Positions 8,178-15,101 of a stretch of DNA of 64,000 nt are shown piece after piece (the stretch's first letter is position 1; the number at the start of each line of letters is the position of its first letter). Under the pieces are notes generated by a model. The model saw only the letters and a list, made by a program, of their open reading frames with translations. It did no database searches and was not told the DNA's origin. A program made the position numbers and the translations under genes. The DNA lies in contig PGZV01000020.1 in the NCBI GenBank assembly GCA_002841495.1, positions 1 to 64,000 on the forward strand, in the 5' to 3' direction. Origin of the DNA: Firmicutes bacterium HGW-Firmicutes-2. Lineage in GTDB: Bacteria > Bacillota > Clostridia > Lachnospirales > Vallitaleaceae.

Positions 8178-8323
8178 CTAAAACAATGTATTTGCATAAA
8201 GGTGCTGGAAGCACGTTTTTCGGGCAAGTACAGCACCACATCTTCTCACTTGAGCGAAGCTCAACTATGAGGTATGCCTTATAGGGTCCAGTTCGAAGAC
8301 AATACAAATGCGAGACGTTATAC
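8178..8323 (+). repeat. Long-type attC with intact R' box
   Basis: R' GTTATAC (8317-8323) and a weaker R'' CTAAAAC (8178-8184), 146 bp. ATTTG (8190-8194) and CAAAT (8305-8309) form the L arms. The loop shares GGTGCTGGAAGCACG and ACCACATCTTCTCACTTGAGCG with the sites at 4504 and 12636. The ten bases from 8317 are exactly complementary to 8997-9006, the end of the next cassette. Confidence 0.7.
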
Positions 8324-8340
8324 GCTATTCAGAATCTCGG

Positions 8341-8652
8341 TTATAAGAACGTTGAGTAATTTTGTTTTGATGAAAGAATTCTATGTATACGCACTTCTTT
8401 GAGTGCTTGGATTGGAATATAGAATACAATATATGAGTCGATTATTAGCATTCTATAACCCTTTTTTCTGAGTTCGAATTCATTGGGTAGTGTGCCAAGA
8501 AAAGGAAATTGACTTAGTTTACCAATTCTATCAGATATTTTTTGAATAAGCTTTTCTGCAGCAATTGGATTATCTCTTGAGATGTAGTCAAGTATCGCAT
8601 ATGTATCATTCATTGCAGATTCCTTGTAGACGACATTAAAGCTAAGTGACAT
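8341..8652 (-). CDS. RelE/ParE-type toxin, reverse-oriented cassette
   Basis: 103 aa. Helices ESAMNDTYAILDYISRDNPIAAEKLIQKISDRIGKL are followed by strands with RKKGYRMLIIDSYIVFYI...VRIHRILSSKQNY, the RelE/ParE toxin pattern. It overlaps the antitoxin stop by 11 nt, so expression is coupled. It is transcribed opposite to all other array genes although its attC (9000-9071) has normal polarity, so it must use its own promoter. Confidence 0.8.
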   Translation of the reverse strand: MSLSFNVVYKESAMNDTYAILDYISRDNPIAAEKLIQKISDRIGKLSQFPFLGTLPNEFELRKKGYRMLIIDSYIVFYIPIQALKEVRIHRILSSKQNYSTFL

Positions 8653-8911
8653 TATACTTACCTCTAAGTTCTTTCATAAAATCATCATGTGAGATAGAGG
8701 GTGAGTCAGATGCATACTCGGCTTCTGCAACAGATAATTTTTGGTATAAGTCAAGTTTATCTTGAAGTGTTTCAAAGTACTCTATTGATGTAACAACAAG
8801 ATCGCCTTTACCATTTTTAGTGATATAAACGGGCTCGGAATTTTGATGACATATTTCGGATATTTCATTGAAGTTGTTACGCAAATCTGAAATAGGATGA
8901 ATTTTTGGCAT
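8642..8911 (-). CDS. Phd/YefM-type antitoxin, reverse-oriented cassette
   Basis: 89 aa. The N-terminal region (PISDLRNNFNEISEICHQNSEPVYITKNGKGD is its core pattern, about residues 5-38) matches the antitoxin at 4767-5024; the C-termini differ as expected for partner specificity. GAGGTGAC lies just before the start. A perfect palindromic operator is directly upstream at 8928-8959. The gene precedes and overlaps the toxin gene. Confidence 0.85.
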   Translation of the reverse strand: MPKIHPISDLRNNFNEISEICHQNSEPVYITKNGKGDLVVTSIEYFETLQDKLDLYQKLSVAEAEYASDSPSISHDDFMKELRGKYNVT

Positions 8912-8927
8912 TGTGTCACCTCACTTT

Positions 8928-8959
8928 CATTATTATGAGTGTATTATATCATAATAATG
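8928..8959. promoter_or_regulatory. Antitoxin operator of the second TA pair
   Basis: A perfect 11-bp inverted repeat, CATTATTATGA and TCATAATAATG, separated by 10 nt, sits 17-48 nt upstream of the antitoxin start. It holds TATAAT-like -10 sequences. The inner half-site TATTATGA matches the operator of the first TA pair at 4736-4750. Confidence 0.6.
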
Positions 8960-8999
8960 ATAAATAGGGTAGTCTTGGAAATAGTCAATTCTAAACAGC

Positions 9000-9071
9000 G
9001 TATAACAGCGAGTTGACGATATAGCCTTTTAATCGGACGGATGACGCATCGTCAACTCACAGAACTTAGTC
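9000..9071 (+). repeat. attC9, short-type site closing the reverse TA cassette
   Basis: R'' GTATAAC (9000-9006) and R' CTTAGTC (9065-9071), 72 bp. L'' GAGTTGACGAT pairs with L' ATCGTCAACTC. The G at the cleavage position of R' is replaced by C. Cassette ends 8317-8335 and 8988-9006 pair at 17 of 19 positions, the two mismatches being A/C type. Confidence 0.8.
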
Positions 9072-9134
9072 GCAATTCATGTGTTCGGAATAATCATTGA
9101 GATTATTATTTACTTTAAGGGAGGCATTTATGAT

Positions 9135-9320
9135 ATGGATAGGAAGAACAGAATTATAGGAGTAGAAGCTATTGGTATTTTTTTGCTTGGTATTACATTA
9201 TCTGTGATATTGGCATTGATTCTTGGAAGTGAGATTTATGCGGTTGCTACATCAATATGTTATTCAGCTGCTATACTGAGTGAATCTATACATACTAAAA
9301 GACAGGATGATAAGGAATAA
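9135..9320 (+). CDS. Small two-TM membrane protein
   Basis: 61 aa, not recognised. Two hydrophobic helices (about 12-32 and 34-50) are joined by a tight turn, with charged ends (MDRKNR... and ...HTKRQDDKE). GGGAGG lies upstream. An overlapping 8-codon frame starts at 9130 in another phase. A second tiny membrane frame follows at 9341 in the same cassette. Confidence 0.55.
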   Translation: MDRKNRIIGVEAIGIFLLGITLSVILALILGSEIYAVATSICYSAAILSESIHTKRQDDKE

Positions 9321-9340
9321 TATTTTTTTTGGAGGTCATT

Positions 9341-9571
9341 ATGAGATTACGTGTTGTAAGGATTTCTTTTGTTGTCAGTTTGATTATATTTATTATAACA
9401 GTTGGACTGCTTTAGAATATGGGCTTATATGTAGATGAAGCCAATACAAGTCCGAGCATTGTATATGGAGGAGTGTTTTGGCTCAATATGAGTTGGTTAA
9501 GGCTGTTTTTCAGCTTCATTTTGACAGTAGCTCTAGGAGCCTTAGCGTTTATAGAGAAAGAGAATGAATAA
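9341..9571 (+). pseudogene. Small membrane ORF interrupted by an in-frame TAG
   Basis: GGAGG precedes ATG 9341. A 24-codon hydrophobic peptide ends at TAG 9413-9415. The same frame resumes at ATG 9419 and encodes 50 codons with another membrane helix, ending in EKENE at TAA 9569-9571. It is read here as one two-helix protein of about 75 aa broken by a nonsense change. Two separate peptides are possible, but the second has no ribosome site. Confidence 0.4.
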
Positions 9572-9611
9572 GAACAGTTTCGTAACAATCTAGGGGTTAT
9601 CTAGTGGGGTC

Positions 9612-9668
9612 ACACATGAACAGTAATAAGGACGGATGTCCACGCCGTTAATACGCGGGACATTAGTC
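9612..9668 (+). repeat. attC10 remnant: R'' and L'' removed by deletion
   Basis: The outer terminal repeat ACACATGAAC (9612-9621), complementary to the cassette start at 9065, runs straight into the loop half of a short attC (AGTAATAAGGACGGATG...GGGACATTAG). Comparison with 3686-3759 shows R'' and L'' are missing between two copies of ACATGAAC. R' is ATTAGTC (9662-9668), with the cleavage G changed to A. Confidence 0.6.
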
Positions 9669-9739
9669 GACATATCTGACCTCGGAATTAGCATTGGAAT
9701 CTACAGGTATACCTTTGTTTTATTGAATGTGAGGACATT

Positions 9740-10258
9740 ATGGTAGTTGGATTAACAGAGAAGTTGAGAAAGAAGCTTAAGGTTACTATTGATAGTGAAT
9801 CTATATCCATTAAGGGAGATGTTAATTGCTGGCACGGCCATTATCTCCCATGGGATAGGAAGGCTTGCGTAGTATTTGTTAACAACCTTACAAGATATTC
9901 GGTTGTCTTATATGGCCTTAAGGCGAGTGACATGAAGATTATTGATGTAATATTTAGAGAACAACTACGAAGAAATTTCATAGTAGATGGAATAGATATA
10001 GGTGCAGGAGAATCATATATTGATGCTATGGGTACGATTCAATATTCTAAGACCTCAGATAGAAGCATTCTAGGTACAATTAATGACTATTTTATCTATA
10101 TAAGTTGGAAGATAGATGACTATATTACACCGTTTGCAACAGACCTGGATGGGCTGAATAGGGCTGCTAATTACAATATTTCATTGGCATTGGATAGGGT
10201 TGGGCTTCCTTCTACACCAAGTTTCGCAATGAAAGAAGTAATTGAGAAGTTGTGGTAA
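9740..10258 (+). CDS. DUF6933-like domain protein
   Basis: 172 aa, soluble. The pattern WHGHYLPWDRKACVVFVNNLTRYSVVLYGLK (core at about 31-60) followed by FREQLRRNF resembles the DUF6933 family, whose function is unknown. The start at ATG 9740 has GTGAGGAC about 5 nt upstream. It is the sole gene of a cassette beginning at 9662. The cassette's attC at 10305 has lost its left half, so it should no longer be excisable. Confidence 0.6.
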   Translation: MVVGLTEKLRKKLKVTIDSESISIKGDVNCWHGHYLPWDRKACVVFVNNLTRYSVVLYGLKASDMKIIDVIFREQLRRNFIVDGIDIGAGESYIDAMGTIQYSKTSDRSILGTINDYFIYISWKIDDYITPFATDLDGLNRAANYNISLALDRVGLPSTPSFAMKEVIEKLW

Positions 10259-10304
10259 GAATAAGGATATGAGTGGCACATTCGAAGTTTTACTAAAGCT
10301 GTCG

Positions 10305-10335
10305 GTCAGATACGTCAACTCACGAAACGTTAGCG
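10305..10335 (+). repeat. attC11 remnant: deletion between CGTC repeats
   Basis: GTCAGATACGTC (10305-10316) is the outer end-repeat predicted from the cassette start at 9662. It joins directly to AACTCAC (L') and R' GTTAGCG (10329-10335). The missing R''-L''-loop lies between two CGTC copies, consistent with microhomology deletion of about 60 nt. Confidence 0.6.
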
Positions 10336-10458
10336 GACATCCCCCTCTAGAAAAAAAGCGGTATCAAATATGTAAAATTAATTGGGATGCTTAGAGCATT
10401 GTTAATTGTAATAGGTATATTTTGCGAATTAAAGTTCATATAGAAAAGAGGTTAGTCA

Positions 10459-11103
10459 ATGAGTGTTAGGAAAATATTTTGGGAAAATCCTTATTTAACC
10501 GAACTTGAAGGTAAGGTAACGAGTGTAGACGATAATGTCATTACTCTTGACAAAACAATAGCTTTTGCCTTTTCAGGAGGTCAACAGTCTGACTCGGGAA
10601 CTATAGGAGGATTTAAAATATTAGAAGCAAAAACTGAAGGAAAAGAAATTTTTTATACTCTTGATCACAATCATAACTTAATAATTGATCAAGACGTCAT
10701 TGTTACAATCGATTGGGAAAAGAGATATAGTTTGATGAAATTACATTTTGCAGCAGAAATTATTTTGGAATTAGTATATCAGAACTACAATCATCCGGAG
10801 AAATTTGGAGCAAACATAACAATTGATAAGGCAAGGGTGGATTTTTTCTGGGACGGAAGAATTTCTGATATATTTCAAGAACTCCTCAATAAAGCAAATA
10901 ATATAATAAACTTAAACTTAGATATAATAAGTGCTTATGATGATGAAAAAAACCAAAAAAGATATTGGTGTATTGAAGGATTTGCAAAAGTACCTTGTGG
11001 AGGAACACATATAAGAAAGACAGGAGAAATCGGTCCAATATCTTTAAAAAGAAACAATTTGGGTAGTGGGAAGGAAAGAATCGAAATATACCTAAAATCA
11101 TAA
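10459..11103 (+). CDS. AlaX-like alanyl-tRNA editing protein
   Basis: 214 aa. The order matches free-standing alanyl-tRNA editing domains, which hydrolyse mischarged Ser- or Gly-tRNA(Ala). An N-terminal beta-barrel contains FSGGQQSDSGTIGG (about 35-48). A helix LHFAAEIILELV (about 94-105) sits where canonical AlaX has HxxxH. CGGTHIRKTGEIG follows near residue 180. The CxxxH zinc pair is present, but the second His of HxxxH is Glu. GAGG precedes ATG 10459. The cassette starts at 10329; its end (11191-11207) still pairs at 12 of 17 positions. Confidence 0.7.
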   Translation: MSVRKIFWENPYLTELEGKVTSVDDNVITLDKTIAFAFSGGQQSDSGTIGGFKILEAKTEGKEIFYTLDHNHNLIIDQDVIVTIDWEKRYSLMKLHFAAEIILELVYQNYNHPEKFGANITIDKARVDFFWDGRISDIFQELLNKANNIINLNLDIISAYDDEKNQKRYWCIEGFAKVPCGGTHIRKTGEIGPISLKRNNLGSGKERIEIYLKS

Positions 11104-11200
11104 GGGTGAATTTAGGTAATACACAATATTTTTAAAAGTACTCATTAGATTAATAATGATTTTAATTTGAGTTTACTGGCAATTTCCGAGGCGGGACATC

Positions 11201-11295
11201 AGTTAACACGACAATTCCCATCATGCCCCCGACCTTAATCGGCTGGGGAATTGAACATTTTGGGCACGACGGGAACTGCGGGAACGATGTTAGGG
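11201..11295 (+). repeat. Long-type attC after the AlaX-like gene
   Basis: R'' AGTTAAC (11201-11207) and a candidate R' GTTAGGG (11289-11295). Inverted arms ATTCCC/GGGAAT and GACC/GGCT-type stems fill the centre. The site may instead extend to about 11370 (170 bp, like attC2), since AATAAGTGGTAAGCCACATTC near 11320-11340 resembles attC2's interior and GCGCTATCC at 11371 partly mirrors the next cassette end. This occupies the gene-free stretch 11104-11424. Confidence 0.5.
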
Positions 11296-11424
11296 GAAAG
11301 TGCGACCAGCACTTGAAAAATAAGTGGTAAGCCACATTCCGGGCGGTCTAAGTCGAAAGATCTTTGGACTGCGCTATCCACTTAGAGAGATATTAGGAAA
11401 AGTAAATTACAGGAGGTGGGACAC

Positions 11425-12471
11425 ATGAGAAAAACGCTTCAGGATGTGGCAAGCTATTTGAAGGAAATTATGGTGCCCGAAACGCACGAAGCATATGCAA
11501 TCAATCCTGCATATACAAATGTTTCAGTTGAAGAGAGCATACGTGAGGGCGTTCTGGCGTTCAGAGCCTTTTTGGTTCGGCTTTACGATGTTTTATACAC
11601 CAAAGGCGATGTCTATGATAATAGCAAAAAAGTTGCCCATGAATATGAAAACCGCACCACGCTTTCGGTGTATTATCCGTTCCTGCACAATGTAAGCACC
11701 ATATTAATGAACATAGGTTATCATGGCATGCCAGTTGAAAACGCGCAATCTCTCGCCTGTGGAAATAACGTATTTAATGGAAAGCTGTCTGTTACCAAAA
11801 ACCTTGAATGCCTTCGGTTTCTGGCGGATTGCGGTATTTGCATTGACGGCATAGATATAAATGAAAAAAAGCAAAACTTGTCAGACATCAAAACCATAAG
11901 GATTACATATCCAGATAACCCCACAATGCTGACAGGCCTGAAGGTCATGGCAATCGCCGAAATAGACCATGGCACCCTCGTCAACCAGGATGTTTTTTTG
12001 CGCTGTGATTACAGGGTATTGAAAAAGGATGAAACCGATGTGCTTTCCATCGTGCAGGATACGATAAAGCCTTTATCCGCAGATGTGCAGGATTTTATTC
12101 TGCAACTGCATCAGCGCTATATGGATACAGGACTTACCTTCGTTGTGGAAGTAAAAGGGTTTCATATCTATATGAAGTATTGTTATAAACGGAAAGATTT
12201 ATGGGGAATTAACGCTTCCCTCAACAACGGCTATCATATCAATGTGAAATCGACAAAGACGTACGAGTACACTGACACCATCAAAACGTTTCCTCCAATT
12301 TTGCAGGAACTGATTGCAAAGGGATATGGCTGCGGCAGAAAAAGAGAAATCGGTCATTGTGATGGCGGATGCCGTGGACTTCCCATATCGTTGGATGATT
12401 CGGTTTTAGATATACGAGATGACATTGAAACATGGTTTGATCAAGAATTGTCATGCTTGCAAAAGAAATAA
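11425..12471 (+). CDS. Conserved hypothetical protein, about 348 aa
   Basis: Not assigned to a family. ATG 11425 follows AGGAGG by 8 nt and is preferred over GTG 11416. The protein is soluble with an alpha/beta pattern. The C-terminus has a Cys/His-rich stretch (GYGCGRKREIGHCDGGCRG, about 305-323) that could bind metal or be redox active. Base composition is visibly richer in G+C than neighbouring cassettes (codons such as GTG, GCC, CTG), suggesting a different donor. Its front cassette border is uncertain. Confidence 0.7.
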   Translation: MRKTLQDVASYLKEIMVPETHEAYAINPAYTNVSVEESIREGVLAFRAFLVRLYDVLYTKGDVYDNSKKVAHEYENRTTLSVYYPFLHNVSTILMNIGYHGMPVENAQSLACGNNVFNGKLSVTKNLECLRFLADCGICIDGIDINEKKQNLSDIKTIRITYPDNPTMLTGLKVMAIAEIDHGTLVNQDVFLRCDYRVLKKDETDVLSIVQDTIKPLSADVQDFILQLHQRYMDTGLTFVVEVKGFHIYMKYCYKRKDLWGINASLNNGYHINVKSTKTYEYTDTIKTFPPILQELIAKGYGCGRKREIGHCDGGCRGLPISLDDSVLDIRDDIETWFDQELSCLQKK

Positions 12472-12635
12472 ACATTTTATTCATTGCGCCTTTCAAGTAT
12501 AAGCATGACAAATTTAAATTTGTAGTTAAGATGATGAATAACGTTCAGCTGAGTTATTTTGTATTTTTTATAAAATGAACATTAAAAAACAAAAAGTGTG
12601 ATGTGGATATAGTAGATTTGATGACACGGGACAGC

Positions 12636-12784
12636 AGATAACAATGTGTTTTCACAAGGATGTTGGAAGCAAGTTTCAAGGGAAAGGGCAGCGTACCACA
12701 TCCCTTCACCGGGAACGAGTTCCAACAAGACGGTCTTTCTTTTGTGTCCGGTTCAGTGCTGTCGCAAACACGGGACCGTTATAT
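12636..12784 (+). repeat. Long-type attC, well preserved
   Basis: R'' AGATAAC (12636-12642) and R' GTTATAT (12778-12784), 149 bp. L'' TGTGTTT pairs with L' AAACACG. The loop shares the ACCACATCCCTTCAC segment with the sites at 4504 and 8178. The bases from 12778 pair with the next cassette end (13457-13474) at 17 of 18 positions. Short open frames over it are shadows. Nothing else is seen in 12472-12907. Confidence 0.75.
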
Positions 12785-12907
12785 GCAATGCCACAAATCG
12801 CCGCACGTCCATGCGCGGAGTTTGGAGACTAGATTGTAGCTATTTCGTATTGGAAATTAATTAAATTTAAATATATTATGTATTTGGTTATCGGAGGAAT
12901 TTACTAA

Positions 12908-13388
12908 ATGAATTTTTTAGAATTATGTAAACAACGGTGTACAACAAGGGAATTTATCACCAACCGCTTGTAATAAGCAACCACAGCGTATTATTGTTGT
13001 TCAACGACCGGAGAATGTTTTCAAGGTTCAAAAAGCATACCAAACTTTCGGTTCTCAATGTATCCTCATCTTATGTCAAGATAAAAGGGATGCTTTAATT
13101 CGACCTTTTGACGAAAAATGTTCGGGTGACATAGATATCGGTATTATTTGCGACCACATGATGCTGGCTGCAAGAGAATTGAATATTGGGAGCGTGCTGG
13201 TAGGATTATTTGATCCTCATATAATAAGAAAAGAATTTAGCATACCCGAATATATTGAACCAACTGTATTGCTTATCCTAGGTTATCCTACCAATGGCTT
13301 TCTGAGTCCTGACCGTCATAAAACGGAAAGAAAGCCCCTTGAGGATACAGTAATGTATGAGACCTATAAAGAGGACAGGTCGTTATGA
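12908..13388 (+). pseudogene. Nitroreductase-family pseudogene
   Basis: ATG 12908 after GGAGGA begins MNFLELCKQRCTTREF, the typical start of short FMN-dependent nitroreductases, but the frame stops after 22 codons. The body resumes in another phase at CNKQPQRIIVVQRPENV (about 12970) and runs to GYPTNGFLSPDRHKTERKPLEDTVMYE at the end. Compared with the family, about 20 residues near the FMN-binding region are missing at the junction, so a deletion removed them and broke the frame. The enzyme is dead, yet the cassette termini are still nearly perfect. Confidence 0.8.
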
Positions 13389-13467
13389 TATGATTGCTTG
13401 CGAGTCCCTGTCGAGGTTTAAGGGGCCGCCATCCATGGCTTCCTCTGAGCAAGAAGTGTGGCACTGC

Positions 13468-13542
13468 ATATAACACGGAGTTTCCGCAACTATAATAATA
13501 TGAAAGCAGTATGACGTTGCAGAAACTCACAGGACGATAGAA
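13468..13542 (+). repeat. attC13, short-type site with a variant hairpin
   Basis: R'' ATATAAC (13468-13474) and a degenerate R' GATAGAA (13536-13542), 75 bp. The L arms GAGTTTCCGCAAC and GTTGCAGAAACTC pair at 12 of 13 positions. Their sequence differs from the usual GAGTTGACGA while the position is kept, so structure rather than sequence is conserved. Confidence 0.75.
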
Positions 13543-13715
13543 GAAATAATGACACTATATTATGGGTTATAATGGGTTATTGATAGTTTTGATTTGCTTA
13601 ATGGTACAGGTACAATGCTTACTATGTGATTTGACATACTTGAAGATGGGTATAATTTTTATATTGAGAAGGAGATAATTTACAGAACGATTTAAGTCTA
13701 GAAGACATAGGGAAG

Positions 13716-13937
13716 ATGGAACCAGGTATTAAAGTTTTTCCGGATCATGTACTTATTTATGGAGCAGTTCCTGCTGATCACGTGTATATAACTGGGGTCA
13801 ACCAATTTATTGAAAGTCGAACACTATACATTAATTTCATAGGTTATGATATACCACTAAGCAAAATTGAAGGGGAATATTATTATGAGATAGAGGTTGA
13901 TTCAAGTGATTACGATAAGTGGTTTATAATGGATTGA
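13716..13937 (+). CDS. Hypothetical protein with a possibly lost start codon
   Basis: 73 aa from ATG 13716, not recognised, mainly beta-strand pattern. The frame is open further upstream (NDLSLEDIGK precedes the Met). AAGGAG at about 13670 is followed at proper spacing by TTA-CAG-AAC rather than ATG. The original start was therefore probably about 12 codons earlier and has mutated. Initiation at 13716 lacks a ribosome site. Treat as a doubtful or dying gene. Confidence 0.45.
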   Translation: MEPGIKVFPDHVLIYGAVPADHVYITGVNQFIESRTLYINFIGYDIPLSKIEGEYYYEIEVDSSDYDKWFIMD

Positions 13938-14028
13938 ACAAAGAAGATGATAAGGTACTTTATAGAGCCAGATAAAGACATGGATGGTTAATCAGTTGAA
14001 ATAGAAAAGTTTGAATCATCGGGACTGC

Positions 14029-14047
14029 ATATAACACAGCGTTAGCA
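14029..14047 (+). repeat. Collapsed attC: R'' and R' only 5 nt apart
   Basis: GCATATAAC (R'' 14029-14035) is followed by ACAGC and then GTTAGCA (R' 14041-14047). The L arms and loop are absent. It looks like an internal deletion of a short-type attC from the AACAGCG left arm to the CGTT right end. Confidence 0.45.
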
Positions 14048-14127
14048 AGATATGATTGAAGGAAAAAATAGGGCTCACTAGTAAATGCCAGAATTAAAAA
14101 ATAATGAAGAGTAGGAGACCAGTAAAA

Positions 14128-15021
14128 ATGAGTATTCAATCTTATATAATAAAAAAAATTCTTAGAAAAGTTGTACCAACGGATGAAGATTTTAGCTTAA
14201 GAAGAAAGAAAACGGATGAATTAGCTGGGAAGAATTCGTTGGCTAAGAATGTTAATATTAAAGAGGTTCAGTTAGGCAGTGTAATGTGTGAGTGGGCCTA
14301 TATAGAAAATGCACCATTAGATAAAGTTATTATATATTTACATGGGGGAGGGTTTTGTATTGGATCCATAAATACATACAGACATTTTACTAGTAGATTA
14401 GCCAAGGTGACTGGTATTAGAGTGTTATATGTGGAATACAGGTTAGCTCCAGAGCACCCTTTTCCTAAAGCATTAGAAGATGTAATTACAGTATATCAAA
14501 GTCTTTTATCACAAGGAATATCTTCGGGAAACATAATTTTCATGGGAGATTCTGCTGGAGCAGGACTATGTTTATCTACAACATTAGCCTTAAGAGACAA
14601 GGGAGAATCATTACCAACAGCATTAATACTTTACTCACCCTGGACTGATCTTACCTTAACATCAAAAAGTTTAAAAACCAATGAAAAAAAAGATCCTTTA
14701 GTATCAATAAATGACCAGAAAAATCTGGTGAAGGCTTATATAAAAGAAAAAGATGTAAAAAACCCTTTGGTTTCCCCTAGGTTTGGAAATTTTAATGGAT
14801 TCCCTCCAATACTTATACATACAGGTACTGATGAGATATTACTTGATGACTCATTATATCTAGAGGAAAAGGTAAAAAAAGCTGGTGTAGAAGTAACCTT
14901 AAAATTGTGGAAGGGAATGTTTCATGTTTTTTCAATTTTTCCGGACCACACACCAGAAGGTAAAAAATCGCTTAAGGAAGTTGTCACATTTATTCATAGT
15001 AAATGGGGAACAGCATATTAG
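14128..15021 (+). CDS. Alpha/beta hydrolase (HSL/Aes-type esterase)
   Basis: About 297 aa. Oxyanion-hole motif HGGGF (about 73-77), nucleophile elbow GDSAG (about 141-145), acid DE in TGTDEILLDD (about 239) and His in GMFHVFS (about 269) form a complete hormone-sensitive-lipase-family triad. Substrates of such enzymes are short-chain esters or acetylated metabolites; some inactivate drugs. No signal peptide, so cytoplasmic. GGAGAC lies about 9 nt before ATG 14128, preferred over ATG 14104. It is flanked by attC remnants. Confidence 0.85.
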   Translation: MSIQSYIIKKILRKVVPTDEDFSLRRKKTDELAGKNSLAKNVNIKEVQLGSVMCEWAYIENAPLDKVIIYLHGGGFCIGSINTYRHFTSRLAKVTGIRVLYVEYRLAPEHPFPKALEDVITVYQSLLSQGISSGNIIFMGDSAGAGLCLSTTLALRDKGESLPTALILYSPWTDLTLTSKSLKTNEKKDPLVSINDQKNLVKAYIKEKDVKNPLVSPRFGNFNGFPPILIHTGTDEILLDDSLYLEEKVKKAGVEVTLKLWKGMFHVFSIFPDHTPEGKKSLKEVVTFIHSKWGTAY

Positions 15022-15029
15022 CGGTATGG

Positions 15030-15067
15030 GCATTTTTAATCGGAAGGATGCCATGCATCGCTAACGT
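15030..15067 (+). repeat. attC right-half remnant
   Basis: TTAATCGGAAGGATGCCATGCATCGCTAACG resembles the loop and L' half of short sites (compare 5860-5900 and 9031-9060). No R'' or L'' is found. It lies directly after the esterase stop. Confidence 0.35.
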
Positions 15068-15101
15068 AAGTCAACACAGGTAAATTGAGAAGGGAGATAT
15101 T

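Noticed and set aside
12644-12864. Two overlapping open frames of 62 and 72 codons
   Set aside because: They lie across the long attC 12636-12784, have no ribosome site and no recognisable protein pattern.
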